From positions 544,351,602 to 544,415,601 of the forward strand of contig NC_064616.1 in the NCBI RefSeq assembly GCF_023898315.1: a stretch of DNA of 64,000 bases. The letters run 5' to 3'. This stretch comes from Schistocerca nitens. Its lineage: Eukaryota > Arthropoda > Insecta > Orthoptera > Acrididae. A program made the translations under genes and the position numbers. The notes under the pieces are model-generated. The model had not been told where the DNA came from. It searched no databases and was given only the letters and a program-made list of their open reading frames with translations. Of the stretch, positions 22,490 through 33,515 are shown piece by piece. Each line of letters starts with the position of its first letter. Within the stretch, counting starts at the first letter, position 1.

Positions 22490-23602
22490 TTGGTACCGTT
22501 TTTGATTACTTATACTGGTGCAAGGCTTCAACAACCACACCTCCTTGACTTCCTTACACATTTAAACTCCATACACCCCAACATCAAATTCAGTATGGAG
22601 TCTGAAATGGAGGGTAAATTACCTTTCCTTGACGTCTTGGTCAAGAGAAGGGCTGACGGCACCCTAGGTCATGGGGTGTATCGGAAGACAACGCACACTG
22701 ATCTGTATTTGCACGCAGACAGCTGCCACCACCCTTCACAGAGGAATGGGGTACTTAAAACTCTAGTACATAGGGCGCGCACTATCTCTGACGCAGAGAG
22801 TCTACCCCAGGAATTGGAACATCTGAGAACTGTATTTCGAAAAAATGGGTACTCAGAGTGGGAGATTCAACGTGCTCTCCGCCTAACCACTGCAGCACAA
22901 CCTGTTGAGATGGATGAAGTCACGAGGGAGGAGGTAGGCACTGCATTTATTCCATACACAGGCGAAGTCTCGGGGAAAATCGCCCGCATTCTGAAGAAAC
23001 ACCGGGTCGGAACTGTGTTTTGTCCTCCAAATAAAACTCGTGCACTGGTGGGGAGCGCCAAAGATGACCTCGGTTTGAGGAAGGCCGGCGTGTACCAGAT
23101 TCCGTGTCAATGTGGCAAGTCGTATATTGGTCAGACGATGCGTACCGTCGAGGATCGATGCCGTGAACACCAGAGGCACACTTGACTGATGTATCCGAGC
23201 ATGTCGGCGGTCGCTGAACATTGTTTGTCGGAAAATCACGCCATGGAGTATGACCGCACGAGGAATCTGGTACAGACGTCGAGATACTGGGACAGTGTTG
23301 TTAGAGAGGCCATCAAAATTCGCACCAATGACGACCTCATAAACCGTGACTGTGGCTATAATCTTAGCAAGGCTTGGGAACCAGCGATTGGGTTAATCAA
23401 GAGTAAATCAAGCAAACGTATAGTTGTGACGACCACGGCGGACAGAGCCATCACACCGACGTCATCTCAGACGCCGTCGCAATCTGTTCCACCGGGCGAC
23501 CGTGGCGCGGGGCGCGGACGGCGGAGGGAGTGCGCCGCGGGCGGAGGGTATTTAAATCGGCCGCCGCCGCGACCGAACCCAGTTCCCTCTGAGCAGCCAT
23601 AG
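22490..23602 (+). pseudogene. Penelope-like retroelement ORF, 5' truncated, one in-frame stop, GIY-YIG nuclease
   Basis: Penelope-like elements encode a telomerase-like reverse transcriptase followed by a GIY-YIG endonuclease. Here the frame begins inside the RT region (motif GKLPFLDVLV near 22613, then YRKTTHTDLYLH); the upstream catalytic core is missing. The C-terminal nuclease is clear: GVYQIPCQCGKSYIG near 23086-23130 supplies the GIY and YIG motifs, and AVAEHCL near 23206-23226 supplies the catalytic Glu. One TGA at 23183-23185 interrupts an otherwise continuous frame that goes on to 23602; it looks like a CGA to TGA change. The end of the frame is Pro/Arg-rich. No ATG start is expected because of the truncation. 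Confidence 0.88.
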
Positions 23603-23775
23603 CGTACGGATCTCCGTGCCGGCACGTTCACAGGAGCTCAGTCCGTCAGTTCACCTGAAGATGGCGACATGTATGATCGCCGAAATATTGTGCCCGTTGG
23701 ACACTATAGACCGGCAGCACACCCGTGGATATTTTGATTATCAAATACGCCGGGAGAAACTCAAGAATCACACAA
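23603..23775 (+). mobile_element. 3' flank of the Penelope-like element
   Basis: The segment after the stop, ending around 'cgccgggagaaactcaagaatcacac', is probably the element's 3' untranslated region or partial terminal repeat. No second terminal repeat was seen upstream, as expected for a 5'-truncated copy. The exact end is not resolved. Confidence 0.5.
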
Positions 23776-23799
23776 AAAATATTATTTATGCCATATTGC

Positions 23800-24440
23800 A
23801 AATGTTATGGTAAGAATTAGATTTACACTTATATTACATCTTACGTCAGTATACCACAACGTTCACCATCTGGATCTCATACTCCCTTTATATCCTTTCA
23901 CGTTGTGCAGTTGTCCTCATCTCGTCATTCGTATTTCGGCTCTCCGTCCGTCCATTACTCCATCATTTCCTGGTCTTCCGTCGCCATTCGCACCAATCTC
24001 GAATGCAGCATACACAGGCCTCTCTGTAACATACATCTAAGACAGCTCCACATTATTCAATTCTACCTACCTTTATTTGCCACTGTTTCATCACGTCGAA
24101 TCTCTCATTATTAATCACACTGATTCACGTCGCTTCTCTCCTTAAATATCACCTTTACCCACTACTATTTATCACGTCGTTTTTCTCTCTATCTACCATC
24201 TTTATCCACTCATTAATCATCACGTGGTTTCTGCTTGATCCGAGGCATATAACAAAAAATACGTACATACACCACTCTGTCGACTCCTGTTCATGACTCA
24301 TTCGACCAGTCTATTCCGTCATACTTCCTGACATCCCGCCTGAAAGTTCTTATGTTCGATCTGACCCTGCACAACGTTCCACACCACAAATAAATACACT
24401 GACTATATACCATAACTTGCCTACTTTCGATCTATCCTTA
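23800..24440. other. Pyrimidine-rich, no gene recognised
   Basis: The plus strand is rich in T and C with short frames only. It separates the Penelope-like and Gypsy-like remnants. Confidence 0.45.
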
Positions 24441-24630
24441 CCTTTTCCATAATTTGATTTTAGAAATGTGGTGAAGCCCACGCGATTGTTTTCCCTTGAT
24501 CGCCTCAATCAGTACAGCATTTTCATGGACAATCTGTCTCACTCTGAACGGTCCACTATGCACAGCAAAGAATTTGCTAGTTAGGAATCTGTTCTTACAT
24601 GAAAATTAAATGTGTGCTGAGAATATACAA
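24440..24630 (-). pseudogene. Possible Gypsy-like integrase C-terminal remnant
   Basis: Read on the minus strand, a short frame contains VHSGPFRVRQIVHENAVLIEA, which resembles the chromatin-binding C-terminal part of Ty3/Gypsy integrases (a GPF/Y-type module). It lies downstream, in element orientation, of the gag-like frames at 25246-26480, so both may be one heavily deleted element. The rest of pol was not found between them. Confidence 0.4.
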
Positions 24631-25245
24631 GCTGGGAGAAAGGGACAGCCCAAGTGTTCCAAACTTTGGTGCCAGTGGCCTCTTTCACTAACACCAGATT
24701 CCAAACAACCACACACAGCACTTCATTATAACTGTCACCACGACAATGGCATACTATAGATCAGATGGCATCAAATTTAAAAACTTCGATCACATTGCTG
24801 ATGTTACCTGTAACAACAGTATAAATGTACCCCATGCCATTCAGATCACAATGTTGACTTTTCACATTACGTGTTAAGTACCTGCAATAGTCAAATCGCA
24901 CTAATTAAACTGGACTCATTGGCATTATCATATAACAATTTTAGCAACTGGTTTTTGAGGAAACAGTCCTTTTACTTCAGTGTTCCAAATAAAAAATTTG
25001 CAGATTTTGCTCTGAGAGACCAGCCTCACAGATGCCATTACTGGTGTTTTATTCTATGATCAGAAGTATGGTATTTGCATTCCTACATATCAGTAGAGTA
25101 TGTCTGCTACATAGACAATTTTCAGTGACAGCGGCATGTGTTTTAAGGCAAGATGCTAAGGGCTGATATGTTGGATTAGTTTCTCCTATCCATCACTCCA
25201 TTATGACAAGAATGAAATGCCTGGATTCCATGCTCTCCTGTCATT

Positions 25246-25695
25246 CTAATAGTTTCTGCCGTTCCTATCCTCGACTCTGTCTGACCTATGAGTCGCATCT
25301 CCGTTCACGATGTTGCTCTCATTACCCAGTTCCTGTAAAAAATGCTGAAATGATGCAGAATCGTTTAAGCCTCTGCCTCCCATCACTATATCTCTGCGCA
25401 ATTTCACTGGAAACTTCGTTATACAGATCCTAATGAGCTCCCCAGGTTCGTATGTCACATTCAAATACCTATTTCGGCTCAGCTCTTCCTGATAGCACGC
25501 CACTGGATCTCTTATACCATCTTCGTTACAATTTGGCATCATCAATATGCTTTGCTTAACCTGGTCGTGCTTACTTTTCAACCAGAATTCATTTAAAAAC
25601 TTGTCACAAAATTTCTTGTAGCTACTACTGTCTTTAATAACTTCCTGCATTTTCGCTCTAGCCTCGTCCCTCAAATGGTTACACACATACTTCAT
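25246..25695 (-). pseudogene. LTR-retrotransposon gag-like protein fragment, 149 aa
   Basis: The frame encodes a helical, charged protein with a gag-like layout (FCDKFLNEFWLKSKHDQVKQ, then PVACYQEELSRNRYLN and ICITKFPVKLRRDIV), similar to capsid regions of insect Gypsy-like elements. There is no zinc knuckle within the fragment. The upstream part is in another frame at 26001-26480, so the gene is broken. Its place next to an integrase-like remnant on the same strand supports the call. Confidence 0.6.
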
Positions 25696-26000
25696 TTTGA
25701 GGAGCGGTCCCCATGATGAAGGTAATAAATCTTGAAATTGAGACAGCCTTGGACTGTGCCCAGTTGGGTTTTGTCACCTGTTTTATCCGACACAACCGTT
25801 CTTCTAACTCTCTGAGATGGTCTTCCTCTTTCTGCCTATTTTCTTTTTTTTTTTGAATTTATCTCACTGTCCCTCTGCAATCTACCTGATGGTGTGTCAC
25901 CTTCGCTACTGAACGCTGATAGCAACTGTGCTAGTTCTTCCATATGTTTCCTATTTATTTCTAATTGCGCCTCTTTAAGCTGTAATAGTGACTGTATCTC

Positions 26001-26480
26001 CTACTGGTCGGCATAAACCTCTCGCTGCGTACTGTCAGAGCCTGTCTCGCCTCTTATACTGACCTTTTCTACATCTCCACTAATCTTATTCATTCTGACC
26101 ACTACCTCTGCCACTTCATGCTTGTCTTCATTTAGCGCCACTTCCTGGTCGGTGACTTGAGCTTCCACGCTGTCTAATGCCCCTTGTTTATCTGCAAGTA
26201 AGTCCTCCACTACCTCTTCGATTCGCTCATCCGGCAACACGTCCCTAGGTTCTGTAATATCACACTCTATCAATATTATTCGTACCTCCAAATTATTGGC
26301 TTTTCCTTTCACGGCGTCACATACTTGCTTCAACGCACCCAGATTCTTCTCCCTCTCATCTAACCGATTCTTAACTGTGGGCAGATGCTCATCTAAAACT
26401 GAGAGTAGCTTCCTGATTGCCTCTTTATTTCCCTTATCCATTGCTTCCAATCTACATCTACATCTACATTTATACTCCAC
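26001..26480 (-). pseudogene. Coiled-coil N-terminal part of the gag-like gene
   Basis: The frame is rich in Glu, Lys, Leu and Val with heptad-like spacing (LLSVLDEHLPTVKNRLDERE), suggesting a coiled coil. It lies just upstream, in minus-strand order, of the gag-like fragment and is probably the N-terminal part of the same product. The upstream side runs directly into a CTACAT repeat that ends a CR1-like LINE, so the true start is lost. Confidence 0.5.
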
Positions 26481-27062
26481 AAGCCACTCAACGGTGTGTG
26501 GCGGAGGACACTTAACGTGCCACTGTCATTACCTCCCTTTCCTGTTCCAGTCGCGTATGGTTCGCGGGAAGAACGACTGTCTGAAAGCCTCCGTGCGCGC
26601 TCGAATCTCTCTAATTTTACATTCTTGATCTCCTCGGAAGGTATAAGTAGGGGAAAGCAATATATTCGATACCTCATCCAGAAACGCACCCTCTCGAAAC
26701 CTGGCGAGCAAGCTACACCGCGATGCAGAGCGCCTCTCTTGCAGAGTCTGCCACTAGAGTTTGCCAAACATCTACGTAACGCTATCACGGTTACCAAATA
26801 ACCCTGTGACGAAACGCGCCGCTCTTCTTTGGATCTTCTCTATCTCCTCCGTCAACCCGATCTGGTATGGATCCCACACTGTTGAGCAATACTCAAGTAT
26901 AGGTCGAACGAGTGTTTTGTAAGCCACCTCCTTTGTTGATGGAGTACATTTTCTAAGGACTCTCCCAATGAATCTCAACCTGGTACCCGCCTTACCAACA
27001 ATTAATTTTATATGATCATTCCTCTTCAAATCGTTCCGCACGCATACTCCCAGATTGACAGT
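26452..27062 (-). mobile_element. CR1/Jockey-like LINE, 3' end only
   Basis: On the minus strand the frame 26772-27041 holds the thumb region after the RT catalytic core: VRNDLKRNDHIK, then IGRVL and YCSTVWDPY...IQRRAARFV. Downstream frames contain REIRARTEAFRQSFFPR near 26560-26640 in a shifted frame, and the element ends in a (GATGTA)n tail seen as CTACAT repeats at 26452-26470. It is 5' truncated near 27062 and carries frameshifts, so it is not functional. The same protein region is better preserved at 58649-59557. Confidence 0.82.
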
Positions 27063-28349
27063 GTCAACAATTTGACAGTGGCTGCACAGACGTTGGTGGT
27101 GTTAATCGGAATCCTAATCTTGCACCATGTGATTTCCTTACTGTCGGAAAGCTGAAAGAACCTCTTGATGAAAGGTGATTCTCTGAAGATGAGGAAGTTC
27201 GCACGGCGGACTTCTATCATCGAGGAATCTAATAATTGATTTAACGTTCCGATATTTGTTTAGAGTGACTTGATGTTTATGTTGAAAGAAATAGTGTAAT
27301 GTGTCTATGTTACTTTAAAGTAACATTTTATGAAAGTTCTTTGGCGTGGTATAATTATGCTTTAGCTTCCCTTTACAAGTTCTCTCGTAAATCTCATCAA
27401 ACTTTTATCGCAACCCTAAGAGTCATTCCTCGTTCGTCTTTTAGTCTGTTAAACTAGAAGCCAGATTACGTTGTACCATAGCCTCTCTCATCTTCTCTCA
27501 AACTAAAATACAGTGAGCATTGGATAAGTTTGTTGAATGGTCTTAAAAATAAAGGAAACAAGGGTTATAAACAAAATACCTTTACTGATCTTCAGAGTAA
27601 TTAACATTAGTTTTAACAAACTTCTGACATTTGTGGAAAGCTGTTGGAAACTATCAGCAAACGTTTCTTGTGGAACCGCTCTAAGCACCGTGATCACGTA
27701 TTGTTGGATATACTTAACGTCTGAGAATGTTTGTGAAAAATAGTGCTTACACTGTCGTTGCTTATCTTCCAACCTTCTGCTCTCTCTCTCAAAGACGGGA
27801 GCTGACGGAATCGATGGAGAAGATAGGTGATTGAAATAAATTTTAATTTTGTAGAGACTGGAACGCACGTACCGGGTAAGGAACTAACAATCCCATTGTT
27901 GGCCAGCATGTAGAAATTATGTTAAAAGACAAAGATGATACGCTGATATACTTGTACTAGCAAAATGCTATGAAGATATTGAATGGGTGGTTTAGGCATA
28001 CGCAATACATCAATATACATAACAACAACCGACACGGAAGTTAAGATCAGTAACTGACTATTTGATAACACCGCAGAAAGCAAGCCTGTTAATTAAGGGC
28101 ATGAGAGTTTCCCACGGCCCCGATAGTTGATCAGACTATTACTTACTGGTATCAAGAATCTACTTTTCCTTTACACGGAAATAAGAAACAGGTGAAGAAC
28201 TGGTAACTGTAAAGTTCTCGGAGGTCCGGTATAATCTGTTAAATCTGAAGGAGAACTCAAAACGTTCCTCTGTCAACCAAGACTGGCAGTCAAGGCATCA
28301 CTTATTGGCATGATACTGTAGGCACTATGTATCCATCTGTTAAATAAAC
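27063..28349. other. No gene recognised
   Basis: AT-rich sequence with short frames (up to 121 codons at 27503-27868 on the minus strand, without known motifs). It may include non-coding element DNA near 27063-27240, but I cannot assign it. Confidence 0.45.
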
Positions 28350-28879
28350 GGCACAGAAGGCAGACTGTGAAGCTCTGAGCCGGAAAAGAAAGTTGGGAAA
28401 AGAAGAGTTTGAGCTATGATGGAACAACGAAGTAGATAATTTGGTGAAGATGAAAAGAACGCCTTTAATAAATGGCAGTGCACTTGCGTTGATAAAGACC
28501 TATAGTATTTGGAGCTAAACGGGAATAAACACAAAAGGACCTTTACTAAAGCCCATAACGGAGGCGTGGCATAAAGTCGGAGAGGACCTAGAAGAAATCT
28601 TAGGTGGTACTAGAACACTCAGAGCTTGGAAAGAACTGAAGACAGTAAGTATTGAAAACAAGATTGTTTTAGGATTACTCTAATAAGTTTGGAGGAATGG
28701 GGGAAGTATTACTAAACCGTGCTCACGGAGAAGAGAAACGTGATATGGTAAATATGACGGAAAAAGTCGAACACCCACAATAGATTATCTCGTAAGAAAT
28801 TTGTAAACCCGTGAAGTATGTGAACAGTGGAAGGTCACCGGATCCGGGTGGCATAAACACAGAATCAATAAAGGCAACT

Positions 28880-29255
28880 CCTGTCGTTGTGCATGGTACT
28901 GCCGCTAACCCTCAGATATTCGACATTGGTTATGTTTACTGTGAGGCCCCATCTTTCATACTCCTCTCTTAACTTCTGAAGCATGTACTCAGTACCATCA
29001 TGGTCCCCTGCTACGGTGATGTCGTCACCAGCGTAGATTTCAGCATCCACAGCAAAACTCGTGAGTCCACATTTTTTTGGTCCAGGCTTTAAGTGCTTCC
29101 TGCACATAGATTTTAAGCAGTGCCGGTGCTATAGCACGCCCTTGGCCTCTTGGAATAGCCATTTTGTAACAGGAAACTCCGATTACACTGAATTTCTTTT
29201 TGATGGGTCTCACACAGTTTGTATAGAAGTGTTTAACTGCTTCGATATTGGCCCC
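28880..29255 (-). pseudogene. Inverted duplicate of the RTE-like RT palm
   Basis: Minus-strand frames here (FYTNCVRP, FSVIGVSCYK, PRGQGRAIAPALLKIYVQEALKAW, then YEMLQKLREEYERWGL-like sequence) are homologous to the plus-strand palm at 30360-30690 but lie between two plus-strand parts of the same reverse transcriptase. The catalytic FADD-type motif is not intact (YAGDD). The junctions are near 28880 and 29255. It is either a second copy inserted in opposite orientation or an inversion formed during target-primed insertion. Confidence 0.72.
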
Positions 29256-29658
29256 TTTATGCAACAAGTGTTTGAAAGTGGACCACGTACGTAAGGGAAG
29301 GAAAAAAATCTACTATTACTTCAGTCTGTAAGAGATGGAATAGAGAGGACTGTGGAAATTACTGCGGCATAAGTACGATGTCATCAGTAGTGCGATTATA
29401 CTGGGGAATCTGTGGTTGAGGGCGATAATATATGAAGAACGGAGATGTTCTAGGCCAGGTGCTCATGTACTGAATTCGCATTGTGGTATACAATAGAGAA
29501 GAAGGTTGCCAGAGTAACAGAGTCTTCGTGGATTAGCACATGGCCTACGATAAAGTATCACTCAACAATCTGTGGGCAAGTATGAACAACTGTGGCGTCT
29601 CAACAATTTACATCAAAGTAGTTAAGCAGTTCTATACAAACTATGTGCGCGCCGTCAA

Positions 29659-30358
29659 TGTGGTGTCACCGCCAGACACCACACTTGCTTGGTGGTAGCC
29701 TTTAAATCGGCCGCGGTCCGTTAGTATACGTCAGACCCGCGTGACGCCACTGTCAGTGATTGCAGACCGAGCGCCGCCATACGGCAGGTCTAGAGAGACT
29801 TACTAGCACTCGCCCCAGTTGTACAGCCGACGTTCATAGGAATAGTTCACCGACAATCACGCTCTCATTTGCCGAGACGATAGTTAGCATAGCCTTCAGC
29901 TACGTCATTTGCTACGACCTAGCAAAAAAGTGGTTCAAATTGCTCTGAGCACTATGGGACTCAACATCTATGGTCATAAGTCCCCTAGAACTTATAACTA
30001 CTTAAACCTAACTAACCTAAGGACATCACACACATTCATGGCCGAGGCAGGATTCGAACCTGCGACCGCAGCAGTCGCGCGGTTCCTGACTGCGCGCCTA
30101 GAACCGCTAGACCACCGCGACCGGCTACGACCTAGCAAGGCGCCATTACCAGTTAGATAAAAGCTTCTTGTAAAACCTGTACCGTCAAGAGCAATGTACA
30201 CCAATTATGGATTAAAGTTAAGTATTACATCATCTACGTACTTTATTTGCAATTCTCAAGACATTGTCCTGTTCCAGACCTCACGCCAATCAGCGTGAGC
30301 TTCACGTGTGCCTTTCGGCTACCTCCGAGTGGCGTGGCTGTCTTGCTACGCCACGACA
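29659..30358 (+). mobile_element. Solo LTR with 5-bp TSD
   Basis: The sequence starts TGTGGTGTC and ends CGCCACGACA (TG...CA) and is flanked by the perfect 5-bp duplication GTCAA at 29654-29658 and 30359-30363, as expected for LTR retrotransposon integration. There is no internal region, so recombination between two LTRs probably left one behind. A SINE (29926-30123) was later inserted. The site lies inside the RTE-like RT, whose frame resumes on the far side. Confidence 0.92.
29926..30123 (-). mobile_element. tRNA-derived SINE (major family) with 15-bp TSD
   Basis: The minus-strand element carries the B box complement GGATTCGAACC and the shared body, and is flanked by the perfect 15-bp duplication GCTACGACCTAGCAA at 29911-29925 and 30124-30138. 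Being inside the solo LTR, it is the youngest of three nested insertions. Confidence 0.95.
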
Positions 30359-30359
30359 G

Positions 30360-30690
30360 TCAAAGTAGGAAATTCACTGTCATCGGTATTTCCTGTTACA
30401 AGAAACCTGTGCCGAGAGGCCAAGGGTATGTTATAACACCGACACTCTTTAAAATCTATGTGCAGGAAGAACTTAAAGCCTGGAGGAGGAAATGTGGACT
30501 CATAATATTCCCTGAGGGTGATGAAATCTTGTACACGCTTCTCTTCGCTGGTGACGAGGTCATCGAAGCAGGAGATCAGAATGATGCTGAATACATTCTT
30601 CGGAAGTTAAGAGGGGAGAATGAAAGATGGGGTCTCACAACAAGCATGACAGAAACCGAATATCTGATGACTGGTGACAGTCCAACGTAG
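30360..30690 (+). pseudogene. RTE-like reverse transcriptase palm fragment
   Basis: The frame reads FTVIGISCYKKPVPRGQGYV, then ITPTLFKIYVQEELKAW, then a region matching the catalytic box but with LLFAGDE in place of the FADD core, then ILRKLRGENERWGL and TETEYL. These are the palm and primer-grip features of non-LTR reverse transcriptases. The damaged catalytic Asp pair and the stop at 30688 show it is inactive. Confidence 0.78.
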
Positions 30691-31491
30691 TATCTGAGTG
30701 TTAAAGTCAGGAAAATCAGGGTAATGTAAGTCTTTTAAGCACCTGTGTGTTATGACATCATCTAGTGGAACAGAATGAACATAACGTAAATAATAAAATA
30801 GTGCAGGGCAAAAGCGTCGTAGGACAGCTTAAGTCGGTCCTATGGAATAACTAAAACTGGTGATATATCGTTCGACTGTTGAAAACATTGATACGAACAG
30901 AGAAGAACTATGGGCTATAACCAAGCGCCAGAGAAATAAGTTGCTTGCACTAGGTATGACGTTTTGGAGACGAAATTGTGGCATCTCTGCACCATGTATG
31001 AAATAACAAATGAGAGGCTACAGGCGTCCATAAATCAATAACAGACACCATAGAGATGATACGAATAAAATTGTATGGACATCTAGACATGTTGGATGAG
31101 ACCCACTGGTCGCAGAAAGTGTGGCAGTGGACCCTCAGGGGAAAGAAGAAAGCGTTGATAAGCTGTAGGCGAGATGTCTGGGACGCAATGGATGCCAGAT
31201 GACCAGAACAACAAGACTGTCATGATCAAAGGACCAGGAAAATGGGAAGCGAGAAATGGTGTAATCCGTATATTGCTTTCAACTTGATGATAGTGGATTT
31301 CCAATCAACATTTTAATTATCCGCCAGATTATACATAGTGCAATTGGCCTATGATGTTAGACGATAGCAGGGGGAGTGGAGAAATCTGACTTCGTTGCAT
31401 GGTGATGTCATTTGAAATCTGGTAACAATGTAGACAGCACCCGTAGTGGTTTAGCTGTACTGTTATCTGAGAGCGGATAAATCTGCCTTCA

Positions 31492-31690
31492 GCCGGCCGA
31501 AGTGACCGTGCGGTTAAAGGCGCTGCAGTCTGGAACCGCAAAACCGCTACGGTCGCAGGTTCGAATCCTGCCTCGGGCATGGATGTTTGTGATGTCCTTA
31601 GGTTAGTTAGGTTTAACTAGTTCTAAGATCTAGGGGACTAATGACCTCAGCAGTTGAGTCCCATAGTGCTCAGAGCCATTTGAACCATTT
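31492..31690 (+). mobile_element. tRNA-derived SINE (major family)
   Basis: Starts GCCGGCCGAAGTGACCG, has the intact B box GGTTCGAATCC and the 3' body ending GCTCAGAGCCATTTGAACCA followed by a T/A-rich tail. A clear target-site duplication was not found. Confidence 0.88.
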
Positions 31691-31699
31691 TTTTTAAAA

Positions 31700-32690
31700 A
31701 ATTCGATTGAAAACATCTCACTTCTACAAAAGTCAGCTGTTTACTTCTTGTACTGAATAAGTATCACTAAGATTGTGACACGTATCCTACGACATTAATG
31801 TGAAGCTCGTTATGTTCTTATGTTCAAGAAATTATAAACGCATTTACTTTCAGAGAAGCCCGAGTGAGGGAAACTGTTATCAGGATGTGAGTAAATACAA
31901 TTCTCTGACTGCAAGAAACGTTCATTTTAATTGCGCGATTTATCTGGAATCTGAAATCACTTTGATAGAACACAGTCGAATATGGAAAAGTATCTGTTGG
32001 TGGTTAAAATAAAGAACTTACGAACAGGCGAGTATAAAAATCACCCATAGCAATTTCTGATGTTCCCAGTAAAGATTTTTTCATTTTTAACCGACCGCGT
32101 GGAAATGAGTTAATTGTACCATTATTAAAAGTTCTGAAAACCTCTGTATTTCCTGGACTGCAACGATTTAACGATTGCGCTATTGTAGTTTTTTGCAGTC
32201 TAGTGCTTTGTCATTTTTATTTTGTACCGTCTTTTGTAGACATCTCGTTTCTGCTATTTATTTTATTTGTTAACTGTATTTGGTAGTGTTTCTCATACAT
32301 AATTTCTAGTTCAGAAGAAACTTTCGATCTCCATGCCGCTCATGTTTTTTCGCTATCTTGAATAAAAATTGCTTAATAAATGATATAATATGGTACCTGA
32401 TATCTGTTAGATTTTGGAAATCTCCCTCCTCAGTTTTAACACCACCCCCGATCTGTCTTACTAGAAGAGTAAGTTGCTATCCTATTAAAATTTTTATGTT
32501 TGCAACCATTATTACATGGTTCACTGTTCTACAGTGTGAATTTCATGTGGAAATGAGTCCGACGACAGAGACAATCTTAGAACTCTGCAGAGACTAAATC
32601 TAAGAGCTACAAATTACCATGACCTTATATCTCACAGGTCGTTAGCTTTGTTTCAAGTGTTTTCTAAAACTGCTAACTGGTAATATTACT
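31700..32690. other. No gene recognised
   Basis: AT-rich DNA upstream of gene B with short frames only (70 codons at 31800; 79 codons at 32358). Nothing assignable was seen. Confidence 0.45.
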
Positions 32691-32699
32691 GAAGGAATG

Positions 32700-32912
32700 A
32701 TAGTTGGCTATAACGTCCCGTCGACACAGTGGTCATTAGACATGGAGCACTAGCTCGTATTGTGTCCAGGATGGGGAAGGAAATCAGGCGTGTACTTTCA
32801 GGGGAACCAGCCCCGGCACTTGCATATACCGATTTAGGGTATTACGAAGAAGCTAAATCTGGATGGCGCGACGCGAGTTTGAAGCGTCGTCCTCCCGAAT
32901 GCGAGTCCCAAC
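32700..32912 (-). mobile_element. SINE of the 738-975 family, head truncated
   Basis: The body 'ggatggggaaggaaatc...ggaaccagccccggca...gatttagggtatta...gaagcgtcgtcctcccgaatgcgagtcc' matches the SINE at 738-975 in the same orientation. The tRNA-like A box region beyond 'gcgagtcc' is missing and a poly-A run follows on the plus strand. Confidence 0.75.
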
Positions 32913-33209
32913 TATAAAAAAAAAAAAGTTGTTGAAAGAATCTTTGAAAAATAGAACCAACCGAAATGGAAACGTTACCTATACCCTCTGATGTTTCTTA
33001 GATTCATTAAAATGCAAAGAAAAATATAACCTGTAACACATTCAGCCGAGTCCTTAGGCACTTGATTAACAGTTCTGTGGACTTCACTTCATGATTCACG
33101 GTCACATCAGCGGCGAAGGACGTGATAAACTCTGGAGTGAGGACTGCTGCCCTCCACTACGGAAGTTACGGGAAATCGACAGTGAGTCAGCTGCTCTCCA
33201 TTAGCCAGT

Positions 33210-33290
33210 GAATACAGAGAATAAAGGCTAGTCGGTTGTCAGTTGCCCTGCAGTGCATACGTCAACGCAGCGAAGGAATTGCCAGCTGAA
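33210..33290 (+). promoter_or_regulatory. Candidate core promoter and 5' UTR of gene B
   Basis: An arthropod-type initiator TCAGTT lies at 33239-33244 with a weak TATA-like AATAAAG about 20 bp upstream, followed by about 45 bp of leader before the ATG at 33291. The arrangement is plausible, but no transcript evidence is available. Confidence 0.35.
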
Positions 33291-33333
33291 ATGGACGCCT
33301 CCCATTGGGTCGTCGCATTTCTTCTTTTCACCG
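33291..33333 (+). CDS. Gene B exon 1: signal-peptide start, strong donor
   Basis: The ATG (context GCTGAAATGG) opens MDASHWVVAFLLFT, a hydrophobic stretch typical of a signal peptide, and the exon ends at a strong splice donor (CACCG|GTAAGTATC) with one base of the next codon. It lies upstream of, and on the same strand as, the gene B exons at 37887 and 45435. With the candidate exon at 33405 the hydrophobic core lengthens to VVAFLLFTVLVY followed by Cys. The assignment to gene B rests on position and strand; intermediate exons are not all resolved. Confidence 0.6.
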
Positions 33334-33404
33334 GTAAGTATCTTCACAACATGACTAAACTCTTTCGCAGTTTTAATATTTAATTTTCACCGTTTTGATT
33401 GAAG

Positions 33405-33515
33405 TCCTGGTTTATAGGATATATTGTAAGCCATCTGAATTTGATTTGGATCCTTGTCATGACTCTAGATCTCTCCCGGACAAAGCTGATATTGTTGTTT
33501 CAACAACGCCGCAAC
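33405..33515 (+). CDS. Candidate gene B exon 2
   Basis: After an AG acceptor at 33403-33404 the frame joins exon 1 in phase and reads VLVYRIYCKPSEFDLDPCHD, then SRSLPDKADIVVSTTPQ, a plausible signal-peptide end and start of a mature extracellular region with two Cys. The donor (CAAC|GTATTT) is weak, so the 3' end is uncertain; the frame stays open to 33589. A competing acceptor at 33416 would put the sequence in a less convincing frame. Confidence 0.4.

Larger units (their letters stand above)
28350..31290 (+). mobile_element. Degenerate RTE-like non-LTR retrotransposon, rearranged
   Basis: Broken plus-strand frames follow the order of an RTE/craniate-type RT: the linker with AFNKWQ near 28460 and RAWKELKTV near 28625, then SPDPGGINTE near 28838-28867, then CKRWNREDCGNYCGIS near 29321-29370, AYDKVSLNNLW near 29550-29580, the palm at 30360-30690, and a C-terminal WDAMDAR / YIAFNLM end near 31170-31290. 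It is interrupted by an inverted piece (28880-29255) and a solo LTR (29659-30358). Many stops make it a pseudogene. Confidence 0.78.

Noticed and set aside
23655..23690. Hammerhead-ribozyme-like core (CTGAAGA, a GGCGA/TCGCC stem, then GAAA) in the Penelope 3' region
   Set aside because: Penelope-like elements are known to carry hammerheads, and the core bases fit CUGANGA...GAAA, but an extra unpaired base lies in stem II, stem III needs a bulge, and no pairing for stem I was found next to the core.
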